Position numbers and translations under genes: made by a program. From the NCBI GenBank assembly GCA_944381435.1, contig CALWLD010000001.1:124001-188000 (forward strand): a stretch of 64,000 nucleotides of DNA, read 5' to 3'. Each line of letters opens with the position of its first letter. Position 1 is the first letter of the stretch. This stretch comes from an uncultured Clostridia bacterium (GTDB lineage Bacteria > Bacillota > Clostridia > Lachnospirales > CAG-274). The notes under the pieces were generated by a model. It had not been told where the DNA came from and did not search any database. It was given only the letters and a program-made list of their open reading frames with translations. Shown one piece after another: positions 17,183 through 25,910 of the stretch.

Positions 17183-18601
17183 TTATTTTGTATTTAATTT
17201 ATATTTCTTTTTATAAAGAATTGTTGTTAATAAAAATGGTACAACTATAGCAACTAACATAGAGATAGCGAACATTAACATACTTTTAGGTTGTATAGAT
17301 AAAATACCAGGTAAACCACCAATACCAATAGCATTTGCCATAACTTTTGAAGTTACAGAAATGATACTAGCTAAAGCAGAACCTATCATACCACATATAA
17401 AAGGTACACCATATTTTAAGTTTACACCAAATAAAGCAGGCTCTGTAACACCTAGATAAGCAGATATGCAAGCAGGTATTGAAACTTGTTTTTCACTTTC
17501 ATTATTTTTTTGTAAAAATATCATAGCTAAAACAGCAGAGCCTTGAGCTATGTTAGATAAGGCTATCATAGGCCAAAGCATAGTACCTCCAAACTGTGCC
17601 ATAAGCTGTAAATCTATTGCTGTTGTCATATGATGAAGCCCTGTTATAACAAGAGGTGCATATAAAAAGCCAAACACACCAGCAAATAAAAAGCTAAAGC
17701 TTGATGTAAGCCCTGTATATACAATTTTTGCTATAACATCACCAATTTTCCAACCGATAGGGCCTAAAACAGTATGTGCTATCAATACTGTAGGTATTAA
17801 AGAGAAAAACGGCACAATTATCATAGATATAGATGATGGGCTTATTTTCTTAAAAAATCTTTCTAAATAAACTAATAAGAAACCAGCTAGGATTGCAGGG
17901 ATAACCTGTGCCTGATAACCTATCATATCAACTTTTGCAAAGCCAAAATCCCAAAAAGGTATTTCTGTTGCAGTAGCTACAGAATAAGCATTTAAAAGCT
18001 GAGGAGATACTAAAGTTATACCTAAAACAATACCTAAAATTTGAGTAGTACCCATTTTTTTAGATATAGCCCAAGTGATACCAACAGGTAAAAAGTGAAA
18101 GATAGCTTCCCCTATAAGCCATAAAAAGCTATGAAGTCCAGCCCAAAACTGAGATATTTCGGTTAGGCTTTTTGTACCATCTTCAAAAAACTTAACATCA
18201 CCTATTATGTTTCTAAAGCCTAATATAAGCCCTCCAACAATAATAGCAGGTATAAGAGGAGAAAAAATCTCTGCTAAATTTGCCATTAGTTTTTGCATTG
18301 GCTTCATATTAGATTTTGCCTCTTCTTTAACTTGTTCCTTGTTAACGCCTTCAATGCCAGCAACCTTTGTAAATTCGTTATAAAATTGTGATACATTGTT
18401 GCCTATTATTATTTGAAATTGACCTGCTTGCAAAAAAGTACCTTTAACAGATTCTAGGCTTTCTATTTTTTCCTTGTCTGCTTTTTCAGGCTCTTTTAAA
18501 ACAAACCTCATACGTGTCATACAGTGGGTAACAGCAGATATATTATCTTTGCCACCTATGTATTCTAATAATTTTTTAGAATCTTCTAAAAATTTACTCA
18601 T
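17183..18601 (-). CDS. treP: PTS trehalose-specific EIIBC component
   Basis: A 472-residue membrane permease that imports and phosphorylates trehalose. The N-terminal EIIB domain contains the phosphorylated cysteine in VTHCMTRMRFVL (C27). From about residue 100 an EIIC domain of ten or so helices follows, including GLHHMTTAIDLQL and VTEPALFGVNLKYGVPF. There is no EIIA domain, so it must borrow a glucose-type EIIA encoded elsewhere, as TreP does in Bacillus. First gene of the tre operon, with promoter and operator directly upstream. Confidence 0.95.
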   Translation of the reverse strand: MSKFLEDSKKLLEYIGGKDNISAVTHCMTRMRFVLKEPEKADKEKIESLESVKGTFLQAGQFQIIIGNNVSQFYNEFTKVAGIEGVNKEQVKEEAKSNMKPMQKLMANLAEIFSPLIPAIIVGGLILGFRNIIGDVKFFEDGTKSLTEISQFWAGLHSFLWLIGEAIFHFLPVGITWAISKKMGTTQILGIVLGITLVSPQLLNAYSVATATEIPFWDFGFAKVDMIGYQAQVIPAILAGFLLVYLERFFKKISPSSISMIIVPFFSLIPTVLIAHTVLGPIGWKIGDVIAKIVYTGLTSSFSFLFAGVFGFLYAPLVITGLHHMTTAIDLQLMAQFGGTMLWPMIALSNIAQGSAVLAMIFLQKNNESEKQVSIPACISAYLGVTEPALFGVNLKYGVPFICGMIGSALASIISVTSKVMANAIGIGGLPGILSIQPKSMLMFAISMLVAIVVPFLLTTILYKKKYKLNTK

Positions 18602-18615
18602 TTATATTCTCCTTT

Positions 18616-18635
18616 CAACTTGTACGTATAAGTTG
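18616..18635. promoter_or_regulatory. TreR operator
   Basis: A 20-bp near-perfect palindrome CAACTTGTACGTATAAGTTG with a single mismatched pair. It starts directly after the -10 of the treP promoter and ends at the ribosome binding site, an ideal place for repression. The central TTGTAYRTAYAA-like core resembles the known Bacillus tre operator. Confidence 0.75.
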
Positions 18636-18664
18636 ATGATATATTATTTTTTTTATATTGTCAA
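18636..18664 (-). promoter_or_regulatory. Sigma-A promoter of treP-treA-treR
   Basis: On the minus strand: perfect -35 TTGACA (18664-18659), 17-nt spacer, -10 TATCAT (18641-18636). The palindromic operator abuts the -10. Confidence 0.85.
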
Positions 18665-18968
18665 TATTTATTTTTCAATAATTTATATTAATTATTGAAT
18701 ATATCAAAATATTCTGCTAAACTAAAATTATAAATATTTTAAGGTGGTGGTTATTTATAGGTATTTACCATAAATTTATTTTTCAATAAATAGGTTATAT
18801 ATATTAAAAATATTAATAACAATATTGTTTTTATATTTTTAATTTTTATGTGTGAAAATAGTAAATAAAATGGTAAAACATAAAAAGTTAGTTTAAAAAA
18901 TTAAAATAAATAAAATAAGTTTGAAAAAATATTATAAATAATAATATTTTTTAAGGATATGATTTAAA
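18665..18968. other. AT-rich divergent intergenic region with small inverted repeats
   Basis: No gene is supported. A perfect 10-bp inverted repeat TTCAATAATT / AATTATTGAA lies at 18674-18699, just upstream of the treP -35, and an imperfect palindrome centred on GGTATTTACC lies near 18764. TTTTTCAATAA occurs twice. These may be regulator sites or chance features of very AT-rich DNA. The promoter of the following plus-strand gene should be at the right end. Confidence 0.35.
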
Positions 18969-19517
18969 ATGACTATAAAGAAAGAAATAAGAAGTAAATA
19001 TTTAAATTTGAGAAATAGTTTTTCAGATGAATATATAGATAATGTAAGTAAAATTATAGCTAAAAGCATATTTCAATTAAAAGTATATAAAAATTGTGAA
19101 AATATTTTTATATACTTAAGCAAATCAAAAGAGTTAAACACAAAGTATATAATAGAACAAGCTCAAAAAGATAATAAAAATATATATTGTCCAGTGTTAT
19201 CAAATAAAAAAGGCATTATGAGCTTTAAAAAGTATAATGAAAAATTATTAATTAAAAATAAATATGATATTTTAGAACCAATAAATGAAATAGAAAAGCT
19301 TAGTGATGAAAAAACAATTATAATAGTACCTGCTATAGTTTATAACAGAAATAAATATAGAATAGGATATGGCGGAGGATATTATGATAGATTTTTAAAT
19401 GATAATAAATACTTAAGCTCTATAGGAATTTGCTTTGATAATTTTATTATAGATTTTAAAGAAGAAAGTTATGATAAGAATGTTGATTTTGTTATAACAG
19501 AAAAAAATACATATTAA
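18969..19517 (+). CDS. 5-formyltetrahydrofolate cyclo-ligase
   Basis: A 182-residue enzyme (YgfA/Fau family) that converts 5-formyl-THF to 5,10-methenyl-THF using ATP. The N-terminus KKEIRSKYLNLRNSFS and the C-terminal signature YRIGYGGGYYDRFL, which binds the phosphates, identify it. Length is typical. TTAAGGA lies ahead of the ATG with a long spacer. The DAHP synthase gene starts 13 bp after its stop, so both may share a messenger, with no obvious metabolic link beyond aromatic and folate synthesis both drawing on chorismate. Confidence 0.94.
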   Translation: MTIKKEIRSKYLNLRNSFSDEYIDNVSKIIAKSIFQLKVYKNCENIFIYLSKSKELNTKYIIEQAQKDNKNIYCPVLSNKKGIMSFKKYNEKLLIKNKYDILEPINEIEKLSDEKTIIIVPAIVYNRNKYRIGYGGGYYDRFLNDNKYLSSIGICFDNFIIDFKEESYDKNVDFVITEKNTY

Positions 19518-19530
19518 AGAAAGGATAAAT

Positions 19531-20556
19531 ATGAGTTTTAAAAAAAAATCAAAAATACCTACAAAAGAAGAAATATTAGAGTTACTACCTTTAGATGATA
19601 AATTAAAAAACATAAAACAAAAAAATGATGAAGAAATAAAAGATATATTATCAAAAAAATCTAACAAAATGTTAGTTATAATAGGCCCTTGCTCGGCAGA
19701 TAGCGAAAAATCTGTTTGTGAATATTTAGAGATGCTTTATAAAATAAACGAAAAGGTTAAAGAAAAGCTTTTTATTGTTCCAAGGATATATTCAAGCAAG
19801 CCTCGCACAACAGGAGATGGCTACAAAGGTATGATACACCAGCCTAACATAGACAATGAACCTACAATGAAAGAGGGTATACTTGCAATAAGAAAGCTAG
19901 ATATAAAAATTATAAAAGATTATAACTTTCCTATTGCAGACGAAATGCTTTATACATCTACATATCCTTTTTTAGAAGATTTATTAAGCTATGTAGCTAT
20001 AGGTGCAAGAAGCGTAGAAAACCAACATCATAGGCTAATAGCAAGCGGTATAGATTGTGCTGTTGGTATGAAAAACCCTATGAACAGCGATATAAAAGTT
20101 ATGTTAAATGCTATTAACACAGCACAAAAAGAGCATAACTTTATGTACGATGGTTACGAGGTTGACACAACAGGTAATAAATTTGCCCACGGTATATTAA
20201 GAGGTGGAGTTGATTTAGATGGAAATAACTTTAGCAACTATCATTATGAAAGCCTTTTAAAAGTACATAAAATGTATTATGAAACAGATTTATTAAACAA
20301 ATCTATAATAATAGATACAAATCATTCTAATTCAGGCAAGCTTTATTACAAACAGCCAGAAATTGTAAAAGATGTTTTAAAAAGCATTAACAAAAATAAA
20401 GATTTAAAAGATATGATAAAAGGTTTTATGATAGAAAGCTATATACAAGAAGGAAACGACATAACAGGCAACACTTACGGAAAATCTATAACAGACCCTT
20501 GCATAAGCATAGAAACAACAAAAGATTTATTATTTAACCTAGCAGATAGCATATAA
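19531..20556 (+). CDS. aroF: 3-deoxy-7-phosphoheptulonate (DAHP) synthase, class I AroF/G/H type
   Basis: A 341-residue enzyme that condenses phosphoenolpyruvate and erythrose-4-phosphate in the first step of the shikimate pathway. VIIGPCSADSEKSV, PRTTGDGYKGMIHQPNID (substrate loop), EMLYTSTYPF, ARSVENQHHR and DTNHSNSGK (metal/substrate) match the E. coli AroF/G/H subfamily rather than the AroA-AroQ type usual in Bacillus. Length is near the family's 345-350. I cannot say from sequence which aromatic amino acid inhibits it, so the symbol is nominal. Confidence 0.93.
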   Translation: MSFKKKSKIPTKEEILELLPLDDKLKNIKQKNDEEIKDILSKKSNKMLVIIGPCSADSEKSVCEYLEMLYKINEKVKEKLFIVPRIYSSKPRTTGDGYKGMIHQPNIDNEPTMKEGILAIRKLDIKIIKDYNFPIADEMLYTSTYPFLEDLLSYVAIGARSVENQHHRLIASGIDCAVGMKNPMNSDIKVMLNAINTAQKEHNFMYDGYEVDTTGNKFAHGILRGGVDLDGNNFSNYHYESLLKVHKMYYETDLLNKSIIIDTNHSNSGKLYYKQPEIVKDVLKSINKNKDLKDMIKGFMIESYIQEGNDITGNTYGKSITDPCISIETTKDLLFNLADSI

Positions 20557-20625
20557 AATATTTTGTATAAAAATAAAATTTTAGTAAAATATAAATTTAT
20601 AGGTAAATTTATAGGAGGTTATTAT

Positions 20626-21801
20626 ATGAAAAAAATAGTAACATTTTTATTATTAGCTATATTTATATTAAATACTAACAATTTTATTGTTTTTGCACAA
20701 GAAGAGGCTAACCAAAGCCTAGATGTAAATGCAAAATCTGCAATACTTATAGAGGCTACAACAGGTAAAGTTTTATATGAAAAAAATCCTGATGAAAAGC
20801 TATCTCCTGCTAGCGTTACAAAAGTTATGACAATTTATCTTATATATGAGGCTATAGCAAATAACAAAATAAAATGGGACGATGTGGTAACAGTTAGCGA
20901 ACACGCAGCCAGTATGGGTGGTTCTCAAATATTTTTAGAGCCTATGGAAAAACAAGATGTAAAAACCCTTACAAAATCTATAGTTATAGCATCGGCTAAC
21001 GATGCTGCTGTTGCTATGGCAGAGCATATAGCAGGTAGCGAAGAAGAGTTTGTAAAGCTTATGAACCAAAAAGCTAAAGAGCTTGGTATGGAAAACAGTA
21101 ATTTTGAAAATGCTTGCGGGCTAGACACAGATACAACAAATCATTATATGAGTGCTAGAGACATAGCTATAATAAGTAGAGAGCTTATGACAAAATATCC
21201 AGAGGTTAAAGAATTTACTACAAAATGGCAAGATACAATTACACATAAAACAAAAAAAGGGGAAACAGAATTTGGGCTTACTAACACAAATAAGCTTTTA
21301 AAAATGTATGATGGTGCAACAGGGCTTAAAACAGGTTCTACAAGCAAGGCACTTTATTGTTTATCTGGAAGTGCAGAGCGTGATGGTATGTCTTTAATAG
21401 CTGTTGTTATGGCTTCTCCTGAGCCTAAAACAAGGTTTGAAGAGGTAGCTAAAATGTTTGATTACGGCTTTTCCAACTATCAAGTTGTAAACTGCGATGC
21501 TAAAGGTAAAAATATGGGATATGCCAATGTTTACAAAGGTGAAAAACAAACAGTAAATGGTGTTATAGAAAATGATGCAAGCTTTGTTATTAAAAAAGGT
21601 GCATCTACAGATATACAAAAAGATGTACAAATGATAGAAGGTATAAAAGCTCCTATTAATAAAGGCACTAAAATAGGAGAGACTATATATACCTATGAAG
21701 GTAAAGAAATAGGCAGGATTGATATTTTGGCACAAGAAGATGTAAAAAAAGCTTCTTTAAATGATACCTTTAGAAAGTTAATAATAGATTGGGTGGTTTA
21801 A
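20626..21801 (+). CDS. D-alanyl-D-alanine carboxypeptidase (DacA/DacF type PBP)
   Basis: A 391-residue penicillin-binding protein of family S11. A signal peptide (about residues 1-24, ending in FAQ) leads to the serine active site S63-V-T-K66 (ASVTKVM), the SAN motif S123-A-N125 and KTG at 235-237 (GLKTGSTSK). A C-terminal domain after about residue 280 ends in an amphipathic tail that should attach it to the membrane. It trims the terminal D-Ala from muropeptide stems. The frame can begin at 20563, but AGGAGG precedes the ATG at 20626, which gives the expected signal peptide. Confidence 0.94.
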   Translation: MKKIVTFLLLAIFILNTNNFIVFAQEEANQSLDVNAKSAILIEATTGKVLYEKNPDEKLSPASVTKVMTIYLIYEAIANNKIKWDDVVTVSEHAASMGGSQIFLEPMEKQDVKTLTKSIVIASANDAAVAMAEHIAGSEEEFVKLMNQKAKELGMENSNFENACGLDTDTTNHYMSARDIAIISRELMTKYPEVKEFTTKWQDTITHKTKKGETEFGLTNTNKLLKMYDGATGLKTGSTSKALYCLSGSAERDGMSLIAVVMASPEPKTRFEEVAKMFDYGFSNYQVVNCDAKGKNMGYANVYKGEKQTVNGVIENDASFVIKKGASTDIQKDVQMIEGIKAPINKGTKIGETIYTYEGKEIGRIDILAQEDVKKASLNDTFRKLIIDWVV

Positions 21802-21804
21802 AAT

Positions 21805-21836
21805 AAAAGTGAGTATTGTACTCACTTTTATTTTTA
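21805..21836 (+). terminator. Intrinsic terminator after D,D-carboxypeptidase gene
   Basis: Arms AAAAGTGAGTA (21805-21815) and TACTCACTTTT (21819-21829), loop TTG, followed by ATTTTTAT. Confidence 0.88.
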
Positions 21837-21936
21837 TAATTATAGTATTTATTTTACAATTTAAAAAAGAAAAATAATAGAAATGCTTGATTTTTATGTT
21901 ATAATTATAATAAATTAAAATAAGGGGAATAATAAT

Positions 21937-22374
21937 ATGAATATAGAAACATTTAACATAGAAGATATACAAAAAGTTATACCTATGTACATAGATTATT
22001 TTAACAATATAGAAGGTGATGAATGGAACAAAGAAACTGTAAATACAAGGTTAAGCCAAATGGTAAATAGGCAAGATTATTTAGGCTTAAAGCTTGTTTT
22101 AGATAAAAAAATAATTGGATTTGCTTTAGGGAGTTTTGAGCAATTTTTTAATGGTAAAATTTTTCATTTAACAGAGATATTTATAGATTATAACTATCAA
22201 AGCAAGGGATATGGCAAAGTTTTAATGAAAGAGCTAGAACAAGAAGCTAAAAGCAAAGGGGCTTTTAAATTAACATTACAAGCTTTTAACGATGAAAAAA
22301 GAAACAAATTTTATAACAGCATAGGTTATAAAAATAATAATAACTTAGTTACAAAAAGTAAAAACTTAATTTAG
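21937..22374 (+). CDS. GNAT family N-acetyltransferase
   Basis: A 145-residue protein with the GNAT fold: TEIFIDYNYQSKGYGKVLMKELEQ includes the acetyl-CoA-binding Q/R-x-x-G-x-G/A loop (QSKGYG, about residues 87-92), and a final strand region ends in FYNSIGYKNNN. The acceptor is unknown. TAAGGGG precedes the ATG. The YihY gene follows 9 bp after its stop, so they are probably co-transcribed. Confidence 0.88.
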   Translation: MNIETFNIEDIQKVIPMYIDYFNNIEGDEWNKETVNTRLSQMVNRQDYLGLKLVLDKKIIGFALGSFEQFFNGKIFHLTEIFIDYNYQSKGYGKVLMKELEQEAKSKGAFKLTLQAFNDEKRNKFYNSIGYKNNNNLVTKSKNLI

Positions 22375-22383
22375 GCGGTGTTT

Positions 22384-23220
22384 ATGGAAAAGTTTTTTGA
22401 TTTTATAAAGTTTATAAGAATTTTAATAAAAAAAACACTAGAAAATGAACTAATGTTAATGGCTAACGCTTTAACATATAAGCTACTTATAGCTATATTC
22501 CCTTTTATTATATTTCTTATGACACTTCTTGGCTTTTTTGAGCTTAACATAGAAAGCTATATTATAGATGCAGGAAAGTCTTTGCCAAAGCCTATAAATG
22601 ACATATTAATAACATTTGTAAAAGAGGTTGTGCAAACAAAAAGCGTAAGCTTATTATCTACCAGCTTTTTGATAACAATATACAGTGCATCTACAGGTTT
22701 TAACTCTATAATACAAGGGCTTAACAGAGCTTATGAACAGGAAGATGCTAGAAATTTTATTATAAAAAGAGGCACAAGCGTTATGCTAGTTTTTATATTT
22801 GCTATATTGGTAAACTGCTCTTTGTTTCTTTTTATATTTAGCGATTATATAGAAATGTTGATAGTAAAATATACCCCTTTAGAGTTTATACCTTATTTTT
22901 TAGATAGTATATTTTTATACATTATTTTAGCTTTAGTTTTGCTAGTTATGGTGCTTGTTATATACAAAATATCAGTAGCAAGAAAAGTTTTTATAAAAAA
23001 TATATTACCAGGGGCTTTAATAACAGTTTTTCTTTGGCTTATATTATCTAAAGGGTTTAATATTTATGTAAACAATTTTTCAAAGTATTCTAAAATATAT
23101 GGAAGTATAGGGAGTATATTTGTGCTTGTTATATGGCTTAACATAATATCCCTTGTTCTTTTATTAGGTGGGCAGATAAATGCTATTTTAGAAAAACTTA
23201 AAGCTTTTAAAGATATATAA
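22384..23220 (+). CDS. YihY/BrkB family integral membrane protein
   Basis: A 278-residue polytopic membrane protein with about six helices. The family pattern is visible: ENELMLMANALTYKLLIAIFPF near the N-terminus, GFNSIIQGLNRAYE in the middle, and YGSIGSIFVLVIWLNIISLVLLLGGQINA at the C-terminus. Formerly called RNase BN by mistake, the family's role is unresolved. A GTG at 22378 is in frame, but I use the ATG at 22384 because AGGCGG lies before it. Confidence 0.9.
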   Translation: MEKFFDFIKFIRILIKKTLENELMLMANALTYKLLIAIFPFIIFLMTLLGFFELNIESYIIDAGKSLPKPINDILITFVKEVVQTKSVSLLSTSFLITIYSASTGFNSIIQGLNRAYEQEDARNFIIKRGTSVMLVFIFAILVNCSLFLFIFSDYIEMLIVKYTPLEFIPYFLDSIFLYIILALVLLVMVLVIYKISVARKVFIKNILPGALITVFLWLILSKGFNIYVNNFSKYSKIYGSIGSIFVLVIWLNIISLVLLLGGQINAILEKLKAFKDI

Positions 23221-23388
23221 ATGTTGAAAAATTAAATAAAATATGTTAAAATAAAAAAATATATAATTAAAAGCTTTAAATTTAGTTTTTTTGGTATTTT
23301 TTGTTTTTTATAATATTTGATAAAAGGCTAATAAATTAGTAAAATATTATTATATAACATTACAAATGATATTTTACGAGGGGATACT

Positions 23389-23700
23389 ATGATAAATTTT
23401 GATAACCAGCTAGATATTACAAAAAATATAAAAATGATAGAAATACTAAAAGGGCAAATATTAGCAGGGGTTGCTGACCTGCACAACAGCTTTATACAAA
23501 CAGATAGCACAGAGGCAGATAAAATAGAAATATTTGCAGATTTAACTATCTTAATATACATACTTGCTAAAAAGATTGGTATAAGCCCAGAAACTTTGCT
23601 CTTAAAAATAAATAAAAAACTAAAGATAGGCATTTTAGATGAAGAAGATATTTTTTACGAAGATGTAAAAGAACTTTTTAAATATTTTAATAAACTATAA
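23389..23700 (+). CDS. MazG-like family protein
   Basis: A 103-residue all-alpha protein resembling the short MazG-like proteins of Firmicutes (LDITKNIKMIEILKGQILAG at the start, FADLTILIYILAKKIGIS in the middle). MazG relatives hydrolyse nucleoside triphosphates, but the metal-binding E-E-x-x-E motif is poorly kept here, so activity is doubtful. GAGGGGA precedes the ATG. It sits 54 bp before gdpP on the same strand. Confidence 0.75.
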   Translation: MINFDNQLDITKNIKMIEILKGQILAGVADLHNSFIQTDSTEADKIEIFADLTILIYILAKKIGISPETLLLKINKKLKIGILDEEDIFYEDVKELFKYFNKL

Positions 23701-23754
23701 AATTGTTTTTCTTAATCTTTATTTTTAAAGATTTTATAGAGAGAGGATTTATTT

Positions 23755-25455
23755 ATGAAAAATTTTAATGACATACCTTTTAGTGTTTTAGAAATAACAA
23801 AAGATGGAGCATTTATTTCTTATAACAATATTTTTGAAAAAGATATACTTCCCTTTATTGAAGAAAAAAATAACATAAAAGATATAATACAAGATTTTAA
23901 CTTTGATAAAGAGGAGCAACAAGGCTTTATACAACAAAAAGGATATAACATAATAGTCAAAAAATATGAAGACGGATACAGGTTGTTTTTTAACGAAATA
24001 AAAGTATTAGATAGATACAAAACAACAGTAGGCCTAGTTGTAATAGATAACTATGATGAAGTTTTAGATAGCCTTGAAGAATTTAGGCACCCTTTAATTC
24101 TTGCTATTGTAGATAGAAAAATAAAGAAAATGGTAAAAGATTTAGGTGGTGTTGTTAGAAACTTTGAAAAAGATAAATATATCCTTATTTTAACACAAGA
24201 AAGCTTGGATAAACTTAAAGAACAAAAATTTGAAATATTAGATGAAATTAGAGAAATAGATATGGGAAACACCATACCTGTTACCCTTTCTATAGGCATA
24301 GGAACAAACGGAGAAGACTTAGACGAAAATATGGAATTTGCTAGGGTTTCTATAGATTTAGCCCTTAGCCGTGGAGGAGACCAAGTTGTCATAAAAAACG
24401 GAGAAAACTATCAATTTTTTGGAGGCCACGCTAAAGAAGGTAACAGAAATTCAAGAGTTAGGGCAAGGGTTAAGGCTTATGCATTAACAGAGCTTATAGA
24501 AGATGCATCTAACGTTCTTATTATGGGGCATAAATACACAGATTTAGACTGTATGGGTGCAGGCATTGGTGTATATTCTATTGTATCTGCTTTAGAAAAA
24601 AATTGTAAGATAGTTTTAAATAATGTTACAACATCTGTTTCTTATTTACACGAAAGGCTAGTTGCAGGTGAAAAATATAAAAATGCTTTTATATCCTCAG
24701 AGGAGGCTTTAAAGCTTGTTAACAGAAAAACACTTCTTATAATTGTAGATGTTTATAAACAAGGGCTTTGCGAATGTCCAGAGCTTGTAGATAAGGCTAA
24801 AAAGATAGTTGTATTTGACCATCATAGAAAAGGTGTGGACTATATAGAAAATGCCGTTTTAACATATCACGAGCCTTATGCCTCTTCCACTTGTGAGCTT
24901 ATAACAGAAATGCTTATGCACATTAACAAAACAATACCTATAAAACAAGTGGAGGCAGATGCTATCCTTGCAGGCATTATTGTAGATACAAAAAACTTTG
25001 CCTTTAAAACAGGCATAAAAACTTTTGAGGCAGCTGCCTTTTTAAAGAAAAAAGGTGCAGACACCATAAGAGTTAAAAAAATGTTTAAAAATAGCCTAGA
25101 TAGCTATAATGCTAGAGCAAATGTTGTTGCTAATATGAGGCTATTTAGAGAAAACATTGCCATATCTGTTTTAGAAGATTATATAGAAAACCCTCTTTTA
25201 GTTGTAGCTCAAGCTTGTGATGAGCTTTTAAACATAGATAACATTAGTGCAAGCTTTGTCCTTTGTAAGCTAAACGACACTGTATCTATAAGTGCAAGAA
25301 GCTTTGGCGAGGTTAATGTTCAAATAATAATGGAAAAGCTAGGCGGTGGAGGGCATCAGTCTGTATCCGCAGCCCAAATAGAAGCTGTTTCTACAGAAGA
25401 AGCTATCGATATGTTAAAAGAGGCTATAGATGAATATTTTAAGGAGGAAGAATAA
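23755..25455 (+). CDS. gdpP: GdpP-type DHH-DHHA1 phosphodiesterase lacking membrane helices
   Basis: A 566-residue protein related to GdpP, the c-di-AMP phosphodiesterase. In order: a PAS-like segment (about residues 1-90), a degenerate GGDEF-like domain (ending SRGGDQVVIK near 215), a DHH domain with GHKYTDLDCMGA and VFDHHRKG (about residue 354), and a DHHA1 domain with GGGGHQSVSAAQ (about 530). Usual GdpP has about 655 residues because two N-terminal membrane helices come first; those are absent, and the 54 bp upstream plus the neighbouring MazG-like gene leave no room for them. The protein should be soluble. It precedes rplI and dnaB, the standard Firmicute order. Confidence 0.92.
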   Translation: MKNFNDIPFSVLEITKDGAFISYNNIFEKDILPFIEEKNNIKDIIQDFNFDKEEQQGFIQQKGYNIIVKKYEDGYRLFFNEIKVLDRYKTTVGLVVIDNYDEVLDSLEEFRHPLILAIVDRKIKKMVKDLGGVVRNFEKDKYILILTQESLDKLKEQKFEILDEIREIDMGNTIPVTLSIGIGTNGEDLDENMEFARVSIDLALSRGGDQVVIKNGENYQFFGGHAKEGNRNSRVRARVKAYALTELIEDASNVLIMGHKYTDLDCMGAGIGVYSIVSALEKNCKIVLNNVTTSVSYLHERLVAGEKYKNAFISSEEALKLVNRKTLLIIVDVYKQGLCECPELVDKAKKIVVFDHHRKGVDYIENAVLTYHEPYASSTCELITEMLMHINKTIPIKQVEADAILAGIIVDTKNFAFKTGIKTFEAAAFLKKKGADTIRVKKMFKNSLDSYNARANVVANMRLFRENIAISVLEDYIENPLLVVAQACDELLNIDNISASFVLCKLNDTVSISARSFGEVNVQIIMEKLGGGGHQSVSAAQIEAVSTEEAIDMLKEAIDEYFKEEE

Positions 25456-25902
25456 ATGAAAGTTATATTACTTGAAGATGTAAAAGGTGTAGGTAAAAAA
25501 GACCAAATAATAAACGCAAACGATGGTTATGCTAAAAACTTTTTATTGCCTAAAAAGTTAGCAGTGCCAGCTGATAAAAATAACCTTACAAAAATGGATA
25601 ACATTAAAAAGATAGAAGATGCTAAAAAACAAGAAGAATATGAAAATGCAGTAGCTCTTGGTAAAAAAATAGAAAGCACTAATTTACAGTTAGACGTAAA
25701 GCTAGGTAGCAACGGCAAGCTTTTTGGAACAGTTACAAACAAAGAAATATCTAGTGCTTTAAAAGAAAAAGGCATTGAAGTTGATAAAAAGAAAATTATT
25801 TTATCAAGCCCAATAAAAACATTAGGTGAGAAAGAGGCAACAGTTAAGCTACACCCAAAAGTTAGCGTTACTTTAAAAGTTACTATTAACGAACAAAAAT
25901 AG
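25456..25902 (+). CDS. rplI: 50S ribosomal protein L9
   Basis: A 148-residue ribosomal protein binding 23S rRNA near the L1 stalk. KVILLEDVKGVGKKDQIINANDGYAKNFLLPKKLA is the conserved N-terminal domain (the signature spans residues 13-40), followed by the long connecting helix and the C-terminal domain with LGSNGKLFGTVTNKEI. It begins directly after the gdpP stop, with GGAGGAAG within the end of gdpP as ribosome binding site. Confidence 0.98.
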   Translation: MKVILLEDVKGVGKKDQIINANDGYAKNFLLPKKLAVPADKNNLTKMDNIKKIEDAKKQEEYENAVALGKKIESTNLQLDVKLGSNGKLFGTVTNKEISSALKEKGIEVDKKKIILSSPIKTLGEKEATVKLHPKVSVTLKVTINEQK

Positions 25903-25910
25903 GTAATGTT

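Noticed and set aside
23701-23754. Missing GdpP membrane segment upstream by frameshift
   Set aside because: The upstream 54 bp is too short and the preceding frame is an intact MazG-like gene with its own stop.
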